Positions 27,090-36,119 are shown, counted from the stretch's first letter. The stretch is DNA of 52,003 nt from Myroides pelagicus (GCF_009711055.1 NZ_WMJY01000017.1:1-52003), one strand, 5' to 3'. Notes: generated by a model from the sequence alone, not told the origin. Numbers and translations are program-made.

Positions 27090-29399
27090 TTAAACTGCCT
27101 CTACTAAACTTTCTTTTCGCAATCGCTTAGCGACATGTACCATAGCGATCAAAGCCTTCTCCGTTTCGTCCCAATGACGTGTTTTAAGACCACAATCTGG
27201 ATTAATCCATAACTGCTTACTTGGGATAAAGTTTTCCGCTTTTTTAATCAAGTGTAACATCTCTTCTTCTTTTGGCACTCTAGGTGAGTGAATATCATAA
27301 ACACCTGGTCCAATTTCATTAGGATAATTAAACTCTGCAAATGCGTCTAATAAATCCATTTGAGAACGAGAACATTCAATAGTTATTACATCAGCGTCCA
27401 TTGCCGCTATATGCTCAATAATATCATTAAATTCAGAATAACACATATGCGTATGGATCTGTGTTTCATTTTTAACTCCAGCCGCTGATAGCCTAAAAGC
27501 ACGTACTGCCCAATCTAAATATGACGCCCACTCTGCTTTCCTCAATGGTAATCCCTCGCGAATAGCAGGTTCATCAATCTGTATGACTTGAATATTTGCC
27601 TTTTCTAGATCAAGCACTTCATCTCTAATCGCTAAGGCTATTTGTGTACAAGTCTCTGAACGAGGAATATCATTGCGTACAAATGACCATTGAAGAATAG
27701 TTACAGGTCCTGTAAGCATTCCTTTTACAAGTTTACTTGTTATAGACTGTGCATATGCAGACCAGAAAACAGTCAAAGGTTTACTTCTATACACATCTCC
27801 ATAAATAACAGGAGGTTTGACACATCGACTACCGTAACTTTGTACCCAACCATTTTGAGTAAATGCAAATCCTTCTAACTGCTCGCCAAAGTACTCCACC
27901 ATATCATTTCTTTCAAACTCACCATGTACTAGTACATCAAGTCCTATTTCTTCTTGCCAATGAATAGCTCTTGCCGTCTCCTCTTTTAACAATTGCTCAT
28001 ACTCCTGAGCGGATAACTCCCCTTTTTTAAACTTTGCTCGCCACTGTCTAACTTCTGTCGTTTGAGGGAAAGAGCCAATAGTAGTCGTAGGAAATAGAGG
28101 TAACTCTAACGCTTTGTGCTGTAACGGTTGACGAATACTAAAAGTATCCTTTCGATTACTATCACTTTCTGTAATCCCCTTCACACGTTGCTTAACAGAA
28201 GTATTGTGAATAAGTTTGGACTCTCGTTTATTTGTATGTACTAACTTATTATCTCTATAATAATCAACACTTTCCCTGTCCGCTATATGAACTAATTTAG
28301 CCAATTCACTAACCTCGTTAACCTTTTGTTTTGCAAAAGCTAACCATTGTTTTATTTCACTAGAAAGTTTTATTTCACTAGCTAAATCAAACGGAGAATG
28401 TAAAAGAGAACACGATGTAGCTACTATTACTCGGTCACTTCCCAACTTCTGAACTGCTTTATCAACCAAGATCAATGACTTCTGATAATCATTCTTCCAA
28501 ATATTACGCCCATCAACTACCCCTAAAGATAGTTTCAATGATAGTGGTACTTCATTGAGAATCTTGTCTAATTGTTCTTCACCTCTTATCAGATCTAAAT
28601 GAAGGACTTCGACGGGCAGCGATAAAGCCCATGTAGTACACTCTCCTAGATCACCAAAGTAAGTAGCTAAAATAACTTTCAACTTAGGAAATCTAGCTTG
28701 AATTTCATGGTAAAAAGAAGTAATCACCGCTTTTTGTTCTACTGTCAAATCTAATACTAAAAATGGCTCATCAATTTGAATATATTCAACTCCCTCATCT
28801 ACTAATCGCTTAATTACATCAACATAAACCGGTAATAGGCTATCAACTAAACTCAATACATTAAAGTCTTCCTCCTTAGCCTTACCAAGCAGTAAATAAG
28901 AAACCAATCCTAGAATTACAGGTTTAGTTTCAATCCCTTGCTTCTTAGCCTCTTTATACTCCTCCACAATCTTTAATGAAGTCAAGCTAAAGGATTGGCC
29001 TTTATAAAATTCAGGTACAATATAGTGATAATTGGTATCAAACCACTTCGTCATTTCCATAGCCGTAATGTCTAAGTCACCTTTCTGATACCCCCTAGCC
29101 ATCGCAAAGTATAAATCCAACTGTGACAATTCTTCTATTGCTTGTAATGGTTGATAACGCTTAGGAATAGCTCCTATCGTTAAACTCCAGTCTAAAACTT
29201 GATCATAAAAAGAAAAATCATTTGAAGGGATCAAATTAATTCCTGAGGATTGTTGTAACTCCCAGTTTTGGCGACGAATATTTTGAGCTACTTGCTGTAA
29301 TTCATCTTTTGAGATTTTACCAGCCCAATACAATTCATTTGCTTTCTTCAGCTCTCTTTGGCTACCAATACGCGGATAACCTAATACTTGTGTTTGCAT
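27090..29399 (-). CDS. metE: Cobalamin-independent methionine synthase
   Basis: 769 residues, the normal length for MetE, which transfers the methyl group of 5-methyltetrahydropteroyl-triglutamate to homocysteine. The N-terminal domain begins with QTQVLGYPRIGSQRELKKA. The C-terminal catalytic domain begins near 433 (FPTTTIGSFPQTTEVR), with VHGEFERNDMVEYF, the zinc-ligand segment HTHMCYSEF, ECSRS and the final ligand NPDCGLKTR. A cobalamin riboswitch lies in the leader, so expression should fall when B12 is available, implying a B12-dependent MetH elsewhere. Divergent from an Lrp/AsnC regulator. Confidence 0.97.
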   Translation of the reverse strand: MQTQVLGYPRIGSQRELKKANELYWAGKISKDELQQVAQNIRRQNWELQQSSGINLIPSNDFSFYDQVLDWSLTIGAIPKRYQPLQAIEELSQLDLYFAMARGYQKGDLDITAMEMTKWFDTNYHYIVPEFYKGQSFSLTSLKIVEEYKEAKKQGIETKPVILGLVSYLLLGKAKEEDFNVLSLVDSLLPVYVDVIKRLVDEGVEYIQIDEPFLVLDLTVEQKAVITSFYHEIQARFPKLKVILATYFGDLGECTTWALSLPVEVLHLDLIRGEEQLDKILNEVPLSLKLSLGVVDGRNIWKNDYQKSLILVDKAVQKLGSDRVIVATSCSLLHSPFDLASEIKLSSEIKQWLAFAKQKVNEVSELAKLVHIADRESVDYYRDNKLVHTNKRESKLIHNTSVKQRVKGITESDSNRKDTFSIRQPLQHKALELPLFPTTTIGSFPQTTEVRQWRAKFKKGELSAQEYEQLLKEETARAIHWQEEIGLDVLVHGEFERNDMVEYFGEQLEGFAFTQNGWVQSYGSRCVKPPVIYGDVYRSKPLTVFWSAYAQSITSKLVKGMLTGPVTILQWSFVRNDIPRSETCTQIALAIRDEVLDLEKANIQVIQIDEPAIREGLPLRKAEWASYLDWAVRAFRLSAAGVKNETQIHTHMCYSEFNDIIEHIAAMDADVITIECSRSQMDLLDAFAEFNYPNEIGPGVYDIHSPRVPKEEEMLHLIKKAENFIPSKQLWINPDCGLKTRHWDETEKALIAMVHVAKRLRKESLVEAV

Positions 29400-29587
29400 T
29401 TTTTAAACTTTTTAAAGATTATATAGCTTAAAAAGTTCTCTTACTTCTCAAATGCATTTCGATTGTATAAATAAGATAAAGTAGGTATATAGCAATATTA
29501 TGTCCTATTTAGATATAGGAACTTTGATTTCTAATTGCATCAAATACGACTTTAGCTCTATAACGCGAAAGCATTGTCCACTCAAAA

Positions 29588-29745
29588 ATGGCAGGTATCC
29601 TGACTTGTAACTACTTTAACCGCCCTTCCCAATTAATCAATCAGTGAGCATAATTTGACTAAAGTATTATCATTACTTACAGTTGCGCGACAGTTCGTGA
29701 TTTACACACGATTCCCTTTTAATCTACAGCTAAGTAAAACCTATT
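29588..29745 (-). promoter_or_regulatory. Cobalamin (B12) riboswitch in the metE leader
   Basis: On the minus strand the ordered conserved blocks are AAAAGGGAA, GCGCAACTGTA (B12 box), GGGAAGGGCGG, and the 3' block AGTCAGGATACCTGCC at about 29606-29590. The order and spacing match the AdoCbl-type riboswitch class. A -7 element TATCTTTG (29798-29791) about 50 bp upstream gives a transcript start near 29785, leaving a leader of about 385 nt before the metE ATG. No strong terminator hairpin was seen after the aptamer, so control may act on translation. The 5' boundary is approximate. Confidence 0.92.
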
Positions 29746-29923
29746 TTTGTTTGATGAAGTTCTTAAAGAACAATTCATTTATTTTCTACACAAAGATACA
29801 TACACAGAACAAAACATAAATACACACATCATTAATAAGATTTTTTATCTTACATTTAATACTTGATTAGATTTTTTATCCTAAAACACTAATTTTTATA
29901 CCTTCAAACAAAATATTATTCTA

Positions 29924-30385
29924 ATGCACAACTTAGACGAAACCGATTTAAAACTATTCAGAATACTCAGTGACAATTCAAATCTTACAACAAAAGAGAT
30001 TGCCCAGATGGTAAACCTATCACCTACACCTGTTTTTGAACGTATAAAACGACTAGAAAAAGAAGGCTTTATCAAGAAATATGTAGCATTAATTGATGCT
30101 GAGAAACTAAATAAAGGATTTATTGTATTCTGTAACATCAAGCTTAAACAACACGAACGCTTTATCAACAACAAGTTTGTCGAAGATATTATGCTAATAG
30201 ATGAAGTTGTTGAATGTTATAATATTTCCGGAGACTATGATTTTTTACTAAAAGTCTTTGCCAATGATATGAAGCACTACCAAGACTTTGTCTTTAATAA
30301 ATTAGCTATGGTCGATAGTATTGGAAGTACACACAGTTCATTTGTAATGAGAGAAATTAAAAACGGTCCTAATGTTTCGTTTTAA
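29924..30385 (+). CDS. Lrp/AsnC-family transcriptional regulator
   Basis: 153 residues. The N-terminal AsnC-type HTH (about 3-60: LDETDLKLFRILSDNSNLTTKEIAQMV ... FERIKRLEKEGFIKKYVALID) is followed by the RAM ligand-binding/oligomerisation domain (about 68-145: VECYNISGDYDFLLKVFANDMKHYQDFV). Such proteins sense amino acids as dimers or octamers. It is divergently placed next to metE, so it might regulate methionine metabolism, but this is inference and the riboswitch already accounts for B12 control. Confidence 0.93.
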   Translation: MHNLDETDLKLFRILSDNSNLTTKEIAQMVNLSPTPVFERIKRLEKEGFIKKYVALIDAEKLNKGFIVFCNIKLKQHERFINNKFVEDIMLIDEVVECYNISGDYDFLLKVFANDMKHYQDFVFNKLAMVDSIGSTHSSFVMREIKNGPNVSF

Positions 30386-30486
30386 TTCTTTGATTAAATA
30401 TGTACTATAAACTATTTCGATCATAAAATAGCTAAATATAAAAATCACCTTTCAAACAAGAACTATTTAGACCATCTAAACAAATT

Positions 30487-30975
30487 ATGATAAGACCAAC
30501 AGAAATAACTGACCTACCTCATATATTAGAAGTTTTAGAGGAAGTGAAACAGCACATGTTTTATCAAGGTATTGATCAGTGGGATGAGGAATATCCCAAC
30601 GAGAATATTATTCATACAGACATTAAAAAAGAACAAGCTTACATCTATACTCAAAACAATAAGATAATTGCTTATATGGTTTTAAATGAAGAATACGACA
30701 TAGAATACAATGCACTCAACTGGACTACTCCTACTTCATTTATCGTTATTCATCGTTTATTTGTAAAACCTACTGCTCAAGGAAAAGGTATATCAAGTCA
30801 GATGATACAATATGCAGAAGAATACGCTAAGACAAATAACTACGCCTCTATACGCTTTGACGCTTACTCACGAAACAACACTGCCAATGCAGTATATCTA
30901 AAAAAGAACTATCGTTTAGTAGGTACTGTACAGTTTAGAAAAGGAGTATTTAACTGTTATGAAAAGGCATTATAG
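30487..30975 (+). CDS. GNAT-family N-acetyltransferase
   Basis: 162 residues. The acetyl-CoA-binding segment is RLFVKPTAQGKGISSQMIQYAEEYAK (consensus V.P..QGKGIG..L), followed by IRFDAYSRNNTANAVYLKKNYRLVG, a standard GNAT C-terminal pattern. No signal peptide. Substrate unknown. Lies about 100 bp after the Lrp gene and may be co-transcribed. Ends with TAG, showing that TAG is a genuine stop codon in this genome. Confidence 0.9.
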   Translation: MIRPTEITDLPHILEVLEEVKQHMFYQGIDQWDEEYPNENIIHTDIKKEQAYIYTQNNKIIAYMVLNEEYDIEYNALNWTTPTSFIVIHRLFVKPTAQGKGISSQMIQYAEEYAKTNNYASIRFDAYSRNNTANAVYLKKNYRLVGTVQFRKGVFNCYEKAL

Positions 30976-30978
30976 TAA

Positions 30979-31004
30979 AAACCGAGCTTATTAACGGCTC
31001 GGTT
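30979..31004. terminator. Bidirectional terminator after the GNAT gene
   Basis: Hairpin AACCGAGC ... GCTCGGTT followed by ATATATTTTT. It also overlaps the last codons of the minus-strand toxin frame. Confidence 0.8.
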
Positions 31005-31341
31005 ATATATTTTTAGTACTTTGATACTGTATAGGTTCTTCATTCAGATACATCTCAGTAGGTGATTGTTTAGTATAAAAGATATCTAAGATAATTATAT
31101 CTTCTTCTACTATTTCATAAAGAACTTTATACTGATAGATTAGGATATATCGCATCGCGATTTTTCTATTTAAGGTAGAATACTCTGTTTGACCTAAATA
31201 AGGGAAATGCAACAAATCATCTACTCTTAAAACAATTACATTAACAATCTATTCAGCGTTCTCTATACTAACATAATTGACATAATAGTCATATATTATT
31301 TTCAATCTACTTAAAGCATATTCAGACCATATTATCTTCAT
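31003..31341 (-). pseudogene. RelE/ParE-superfamily toxin gene interrupted by TAG
   Basis: From the ATG at 31341 the frame reads MKIIWSEYALSRLKIIYDYY ... SIENAE, TAG at 31251-31249, then IVNVIVLRVDDLLHFPYLGQ ... RYILIYQYKVLYEIVEEDIIILDIFYTKQSP. Rejoined, it has 111 residues plus the stop-coded position and shows the whole ParE-type fold pattern, including the aromatic and basic C-terminal strands. The sense codon lost was probably AAG (Lys), a typical residue at this point (AEKIVN). The start lies 4 bp after the antitoxin stop codon. The toxin is probably inactive unless the TAG is read through or is a sequencing error. Confidence 0.8.
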
Positions 31342-31345
31342 AGTA

Positions 31346-31579
31346 TTACCACTTAGTAATCATTTCTTTTACTTGCTCTTGTGTATAATATCTCCCCTCT
31401 TCATAGTCTTTACGAGAAATAGCTAAGCGCTCTTCTAACTCTTCTTCGGTCATTGGAGTAAACAGAGCTTCTCGCTCTACCAAAGTAGTTACATAAGCAC
31501 TAATTGTGTCCAATAGTTGCTCATCTTGTACACTGTTTAGGTATTCTACCAATCTCTCTTTCTTTGCCTCTATACTCAT
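31346..31579 (-). CDS. Antitoxin of a ParE/RelE-type toxin-antitoxin pair
   Basis: 77 residues, acidic and mostly helical, with C-terminal LAISRKDYEEGRYYTQEQVKEMITKW. This matches the toxin-binding tail of many small antitoxins (S..DY..GR..T.E.V). It lies immediately upstream of the toxin frame (4-bp gap), the standard order for antitoxin and toxin. No separate DNA-binding domain is evident at the N-terminus, which is helical. Intact although its toxin is broken. Confidence 0.85.
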   Translation of the reverse strand: MSIEAKKERLVEYLNSVQDEQLLDTISAYVTTLVEREALFTPMTEEELEERLAISRKDYEEGRYYTQEQVKEMITKW

Positions 31580-31654
31580 AACCTGTTCATTTTAAATCAC
31601 AAAGATAATGATTACTCAATAACACAAAGTATTATAATTCAAACATTAACAACA

Positions 31655-31683
31655 AAAAAACCGAGTCCATACAGACTCGGTTT
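31655..31683 (-). terminator. Terminator of dnaK
   Basis: Minus strand AAACCGAGTC-tgtat-GGACTCGGTTTTTTT. It lies about 27 bp after the dnaK stop codon. Confidence 0.92.
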
Positions 31684-31709
31684 CTCTCTTTATAACTATA
31701 TAAGTGGTT

Positions 31710-33605
31710 TTACTTCACTTCTTCGTACTCTACATCTTGTGTACCATCAGCATCACCACCTTGGTTTGGCTGTCCTTGTTGAGGACCTGCTTGACCACCT
31801 TCAGCTTGTGCTTTGTACATTTCTTCAGATGCTGCTTTCCAAGCTTCGTTAATTTTATCTAACGCTGGTTGGATAGTATCCACATTTTTAGTTTCAAAAG
31901 CCGCTTTTAACTCAGCTAAAGCACCTTCAATGTTTGTTTTATTTCCTTCAGATAATTTATCTCCGAACTCTTTTAATTGTTTTTCCGTTTGGAAAATCAT
32001 AGCATCAGCCTCATTGATTTTCTCTACGTTTTCTTTTGCTTTTTTATCCGCATCAGCATTAGCCTCTGCTTCTTTTTTCATTCTTTGGATTTCTTCTTCA
32101 GTCAATCCAGATGAAGCTTCGATACGAATATCGTGAGATTTACCAGTTCCTTTATCTGTAGCAGATACTTTGATAATACCGTTAGCATCGATATCGAAAG
32201 TTACTTCGATTTGAGGTACACCTCTTTGTGCTGGTGGTAAACCATCTAAATGGAAACGACCGATTGTTTTGTTATCGTTAGCCATAGGTCTCTCACCTTG
32301 TAATACGTGGATTTCAACCGATGGTTGGTTATCTGCTGCAGTAGAGAATACTTGAGATTTCTTAGTTGGGATAGTCGTGTTAGACTCAATCAACTTAGTG
32401 AATACACCTCCCATAGTCTCGATACCTAATGAAAGTGGAGTAACGTCTAATAATAATACGTCTTTTACATCTCCTGTTAATACACCACCTTGGATAGCAG
32501 CACCGATAGCTACAACCTCATCAGGGTTAACTCCTTTGTGTGGTTTTTTACCGAAGAACTTCTCTACTTCTTCTTGGATTCTTGGGATACGTGTAGATCC
32601 ACCTACTAAGATTACCTCATCGATATCTGATTTAGATAAACCAGCATCTTTTAAAGCTTTCTCACATGGCAACATAGAACGACGTACTAAATCATCCGAT
32701 AATTGTTCAAATTTAGCTCTTGTTAATGTTTGTACCAAGTGTTTTGGTCCTGAAGCAGTAGCTGTAACATAAGGTAAGTTAATCTCTGTTTGTGTAGCAG
32801 ATGATAACTCAACTTTAGCTTTTTCAGCAGCTTCTTTCAAACGTTGTAATGCCATAGCATCTTTACGTAAATCTACTCCTTCAGCAGCGTTAAATTCGTC
32901 TGCTAACCAGTTGATGATTACGTTATCAAAGTCATCTCCTCCTAAGTGAGTATCTCCATTAGTAGATAATACTTCGAATACACCATCTCCTAGTTCAAGG
33001 ATAGAGATATCAAATGTACCACCACCTAAGTCATATACTACTACTTTTTGGTCAGTTCCTTTTTTATCTAATCCGTATGCTAACGCAGCCGCTGTAGGCT
33101 CGTTAATAATACGTCTAACTTTTAATCCTGCAATCTCTCCAGCTTCTTTAGTCGCTTGACGTTGCGCATCATTAAAGTATGCAGGTACTGTAATTACAGC
33201 TTCTGAAACTTCTTGTCCTAAGAAATCTTCTGCTGTTTTCTTCATTTTTTGAAGAGTCATAGCTGAAATTTCTTGTGGTGTATATAAACGACCGTCAATA
33301 TCAACACGTGGCGTATCGTTGTCTCCTTTTACTACTTTATATGGTACAGCTTCAACTTCTTTCGCCGCTGTGCTGAATTTCTCTCCCATAAATCTTTTGA
33401 TAGAAGCAATAGTCTTAGTTGGGTTAGTTACAGCCTGACGTTTTGCAGGATCTCCAACTTTAATCTCTCCTCCTTCAACAAATGCTACAACTGAAGGTGT
33501 TGTTCTTTTTCCTTCTGCATTTGAAATTACTACTGGTTCATTTCCTTCCATTACAGAAACACATGAGTTCGTAGTTCCTAAGTCAATACCAATTATTTTA
33601 CTCAT
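31710..33605 (-). CDS. dnaK: Chaperone DnaK (Hsp70)
   Basis: 631 residues. The ATPase domain begins [21 protein letters not shown], with the second phosphate loop [19 protein letters not shown] and adenosine motif [15 protein letters not shown]. The interdomain linker is [19 protein letters not shown], followed by the substrate-binding domain and a Gly/Gln-rich C-terminal tail ending VEYEEVK. Folds and protects cytoplasmic proteins together with DnaJ and GrpE, which are not encoded in this window. The gene is monocistronic. Upstream DNA contains two dyads that could be heat-shock control sites. Confidence 0.99.
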   Translation of the reverse strand: MSKIIGIDLGTTNSCVSVMEGNEPVVISNAEGKRTTPSVVAFVEGGEIKVGDPAKRQAVTNPTKTIASIKRFMGEKFSTAAKEVEAVPYKVVKGDNDTPRVDIDGRLYTPQEISAMTLQKMKKTAEDFLGQEVSEAVITVPAYFNDAQRQATKEAGEIAGLKVRRIINEPTAAALAYGLDKKGTDQKVVVYDLGGGTFDISILELGDGVFEVLSTNGDTHLGGDDFDNVIINWLADEFNAAEGVDLRKDAMALQRLKEAAEKAKVELSSATQTEINLPYVTATASGPKHLVQTLTRAKFEQLSDDLVRRSMLPCEKALKDAGLSKSDIDEVILVGGSTRIPRIQEEVEKFFGKKPHKGVNPDEVVAIGAAIQGGVLTGDVKDVLLLDVTPLSLGIETMGGVFTKLIESNTTIPTKKSQVFSTAADNQPSVEIHVLQGERPMANDNKTIGRFHLDGLPPAQRGVPQIEVTFDIDANGIIKVSATDKGTGKSHDIRIEASSGLTEEEIQRMKKEAEANADADKKAKENVEKINEADAMIFQTEKQLKEFGDKLSEGNKTNIEGALAELKAAFETKNVDTIQPALDKINEAWKAASEEMYKAQAEGGQAGPQQGQPNQGGDADGTQDVEYEEVK

Positions 33606-33951
33606 AATATTTTTATAGTTTATTTTTTACAATTCATTTAATTTGAGTTTCACACTCGATTACTAATTAGTCAATCTTTGTGCCAACCCAAGATTATGAC
33701 CAATTTGTCTGTTTTCATACAATAGTCATTTCTTTTTTGTGACATATTGTCATTTTTAAGAAAAGTAAATCAGTTTATCCTGTCGCATTCGTCAGATTTT
33801 CTGACAGAATTAAACGAACCAATACCCTATTATCTATCTTTGAAAATCATTTATTCTAATTTCAACTTAATTTTAAACCTCACAACATTACAAAAAAATT
33901 GCAACTGATAAGAATTTAGCTATCTTCGTAATACTTAAACAAATTGACTTT
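33606..33951. promoter_or_regulatory. Divergent dnaK/sdaA control region with two dyads
   Basis: 346 bp between the two starts. Two perfect inverted repeats lie in it: TGACA-TAT-TGTCA at 33740-33752 and GTCAGA-TTT-TCTGAC at 33791-33805. TGACA-type half-sites occur again beside them. They lie about 135-200 bp upstream of dnaK. I do not know a regulator for this motif, and no CIRCE element is present. The sdaA promoter is at the other end. Confidence 0.5.
33899..33928 (+). promoter_or_regulatory. Promoter of sdaA
   Basis: TTG (33899-33901), a 19-bp spacer and TATCTTCG (33921-33928), one base off TAnnTTTG, 24 bp before the start codon. Confidence 0.65.
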
Positions 33952-35376
33952 ATGGAATGTATTTCTGTATTTGATATGCTCAAAATAGGTGTTGGACCTT
34001 CTAGTTCTCATACGCTAGGTCCATGGAGAGCAGCCGAACTTTTCTTAAAAGAACTGCGTGAACGCCTTATTTTTAATAAAGTTTACCATATTCGAATTGA
34101 TCTTTATGGTTCACTTTCTCTTACTGGTGTTGGTCACGCTACTGATTTAGCAGTTATGTTAGGTCTAAGTGGTGCTGATCCAGAATATGTACCTGTAGAA
34201 GATATTAGTAATATTATTGCACGTATCAATGAATCTCAAACACTACACTTAGGTGGAGAGATGTATATCAATTTTATTCCTGAAACAGATATTGTATTTA
34301 ACAAAGACTTTCTTCCGTTTCACGCAAATGGTATGTCTTTCACAGTTGAATATGAAGGTGGTGAATCCTATACTTCGACCTTCTATTCTATCGGTGGAGG
34401 ATTTGTCGTAAAAGAACATACAATAGAAAACACCGAGAACGAAGAGATTAAAGCTAGTTTCCCTTTCCCAATTGACAAGGCTACAGAACTTCTTGCCTAT
34501 TGTCAACAAGAAAATAAGACAATATCTGAAATCGTTTACGAAAACGAGAAATCAATTCGTACAGAAGAAGAAATACACAACGAATTGCTTAGAGTGTGGA
34601 ATACGATGCTCGAATGTATGTACATTGGTTGTCATACTGAAGGAATACTTCCTGGTGGACTAAACGTACGCAGAAGAGCCTATGACATGCATGTTAAGCT
34701 GAAAGGTGAAATACCTTATAACACACCTTCTGAATGGTTAGACACTATCCGAAAAACAAAAGTTTACTTCAGACAAATACTGAAATGGGTAAGTTGTTTT
34801 GCATTAGCTGTTAATGAAGTTAACGCTTCATTAGGTAGAGTTGTAACTGCTCCAACAAATGGTAGTTCTGGTGTTATACCGGCTGTATTAATGTATTATC
34901 TTGTTATTGAAAACCACAAAGCTAGTGACAAAGAGATAAAACAATTCTTATTAGTTGCTGGAGAAATTGGGAGTATCTTCAAAAAAGGAGCAACAATCTC
35001 TGCTGCAATGGGAGGTTGTCAGGCAGAAATTGGAGTATCTAGTGCAATGGCTGCTGGAGCTTTATGTGAATTAATGGGAGGAACACCCGAACAAGTAATG
35101 ATAGCTGCAGAAATCGCAATGGAACATCACCTAGGATTAACTTGTGACCCTATCGGTGGATTGGTACAAGTACCATGTATTGAAAGAAATACTATGGGTG
35201 CCATCAAAGCTATTAATGCTGCTGAACTAGCTTTAGATACTGATCCTAAAAATGCAAAAGTTCCTCTAGATAAAGTAGTAAATACCATGTGGGAAACGGC
35301 AAAGGACATGAATAATAAATACAAAGAAACCTCCGAAGGTGGACTTGCAATAGCAGTTAATTTAGCAGATTGTTAA
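33952..35376 (+). CDS. sdaA: L-serine ammonia-lyase (iron-sulfur type, single chain)
   Basis: 474 residues. Converts L-serine to pyruvate and ammonia. The beta-subunit-like domain (about 1-155) starts MECISVFDMLKIGVGPSSSHTLGPW, and the alpha-type catalytic domain contains TAPTNGSSGVIPAVL, AAMGGCQAEIGVSSAMAAG and CDPIGGLVQVPCIERN. The Cys residues in GGCQ, TCDP and VPCI are the expected [4Fe-4S] ligands. It has a single-chain fusion, as in the E. coli enzyme and most Bacteroidota. No ACT domain. Monocistronic. Confidence 0.97.
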   Translation: MECISVFDMLKIGVGPSSSHTLGPWRAAELFLKELRERLIFNKVYHIRIDLYGSLSLTGVGHATDLAVMLGLSGADPEYVPVEDISNIIARINESQTLHLGGEMYINFIPETDIVFNKDFLPFHANGMSFTVEYEGGESYTSTFYSIGGGFVVKEHTIENTENEEIKASFPFPIDKATELLAYCQQENKTISEIVYENEKSIRTEEEIHNELLRVWNTMLECMYIGCHTEGILPGGLNVRRRAYDMHVKLKGEIPYNTPSEWLDTIRKTKVYFRQILKWVSCFALAVNEVNASLGRVVTAPTNGSSGVIPAVLMYYLVIENHKASDKEIKQFLLVAGEIGSIFKKGATISAAMGGCQAEIGVSSAMAAGALCELMGGTPEQVMIAAEIAMEHHLGLTCDPIGGLVQVPCIERNTMGAIKAINAAELALDTDPKNAKVPLDKVVNTMWETAKDMNNKYKETSEGGLAIAVNLADC

Positions 35377-35643
35377 TCCCTTAATCATTACTTTCATTCA
35401 TCAAATACTAATTTGATTAAAGGAAAAGGTGTTTGTCTATTAGATCTAATAGCGCTAAAAAAGTTGATATTTATCTAACTAAACAACATAGCATTACTTT
35501 TAAAAAAGAAGGTATGCTACCTTTTAAATTTTTCAAAAAACTGCTACTTTTTCCACTAAATTATTAACTTGATACTGAATATAGAAACATTTTTTTTTAA
35601 GTACCTTGTTTTAGCTCTTGGAGATCTCAAAACAACAGTATTT

Positions 35644-35755
35644 GTTACCAAGTTACTGCTATAAGTGCAGAATACGTGCAGTTTGCTAACCCAGAAGTGG
35701 ATCCTTGGCAAGAAAAGTGCACGTATTCTGCAAGTATAGGTCAAGAAAGCGTGGG
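35644..35755 (+). repeat. Dispersed quasi-palindromic repeat, copy 3
   Basis: The best-preserved copy: GTTACCAAG ... ATAAGTGCAGAATACGTGCAG ... CTAACCCAGAAG ... CCTTGGCAAGAAAAGTGCACGTATTCTGCAAGTATAGGTCAAG. TGCAGAATACGTGCA (from 35666) is a perfect 15-bp inverted repeat of TGCACGTATTCTGCA (from 35718). Same orientation as copy 2, opposite to copy 1. Confidence 0.88.
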
Positions 35756-36051
35756 AAAAAAATGTATATAAATAAACTATCAGTTTCAGTAACCTGATCG
35801 ACTTCAAAAATTATACTAATTAAAGTACTAAATAGCTTGTTTTATAAGTCGCTTATGAATGTCTATTTGATGTTAGAAGGGTATCAAGTTAATATTTTTC
35901 AAAGAAAACAGCGTAGAACTACTTTTTCTAAAGTTTGCATAATAGTCGTTATGTTTTTCGAATACCTCCTCGTTTTCTCACCAAATCATGGTTATGATAC
36001 TAGACAGATATACATAAAGGAAAATGATATAATTGAAAATCAATATGCATA

Positions 36052-36094
36052 AAATCAAATTACGTTTGATTTTGTACATATTTATTTACCTTTA
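36052..36094 (+). promoter_or_regulatory. panB promoter overlapped by a dyad
   Basis: TTG at 36066-36068, an 18-bp spacer and TACCTTTA at 36087-36094 (one base off TAnnTTTG), 25 bp before the start. A perfect 8-bp-arm inverted repeat (AAATCAAA-ttacg-TTTGATTT, 36052-36072) covers the TTG element and could be a repressor site. Confidence 0.6.
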
Positions 36095-36119
36095 CCCTTG
36101 AAACAAAAAAACAACAAAA

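Larger units (their letters stand above)
35377..36119. other. 740-bp gap with palindrome, weak terminator, repeat copy 3 and panB promoter
   Basis: Begins with the sdaA 3' region. At 35437-35452 is a 16-bp perfect palindrome centred on AGATCT. At 35512-35525 a short hairpin (AAGGTA-tgc-TACCTT) runs into T-rich DNA and may terminate sdaA. Repeat copy 3 follows at 35644-35755. The 71-codon frame at 35837-36052 does not look like a protein. The panB promoter occupies the end. Confidence 0.55.

Noticed and set aside
26428..31251. Genome-wide TAG recoding
   Set aside because: The intact GNAT gene ends with TAG, and only two frames in the window are affected.
31813..32136. 107-codon and 131-codon plus-strand frames inside dnaK
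   Set aside because: Antisense to dnaK, produced by its codon bias.
33606..33800. CIRCE heat-shock operator upstream of dnaK
   Set aside because: The TTAGCACTC-N9-GAGTGCTAA sequence is absent; only the TGACA-type dyads are present.
35837..36052. 71-codon frame between repeat copy 3 and panB
   Set aside because: Composition is not protein-like, no promoter or neighbour supports it, and it ends in the panB promoter region.
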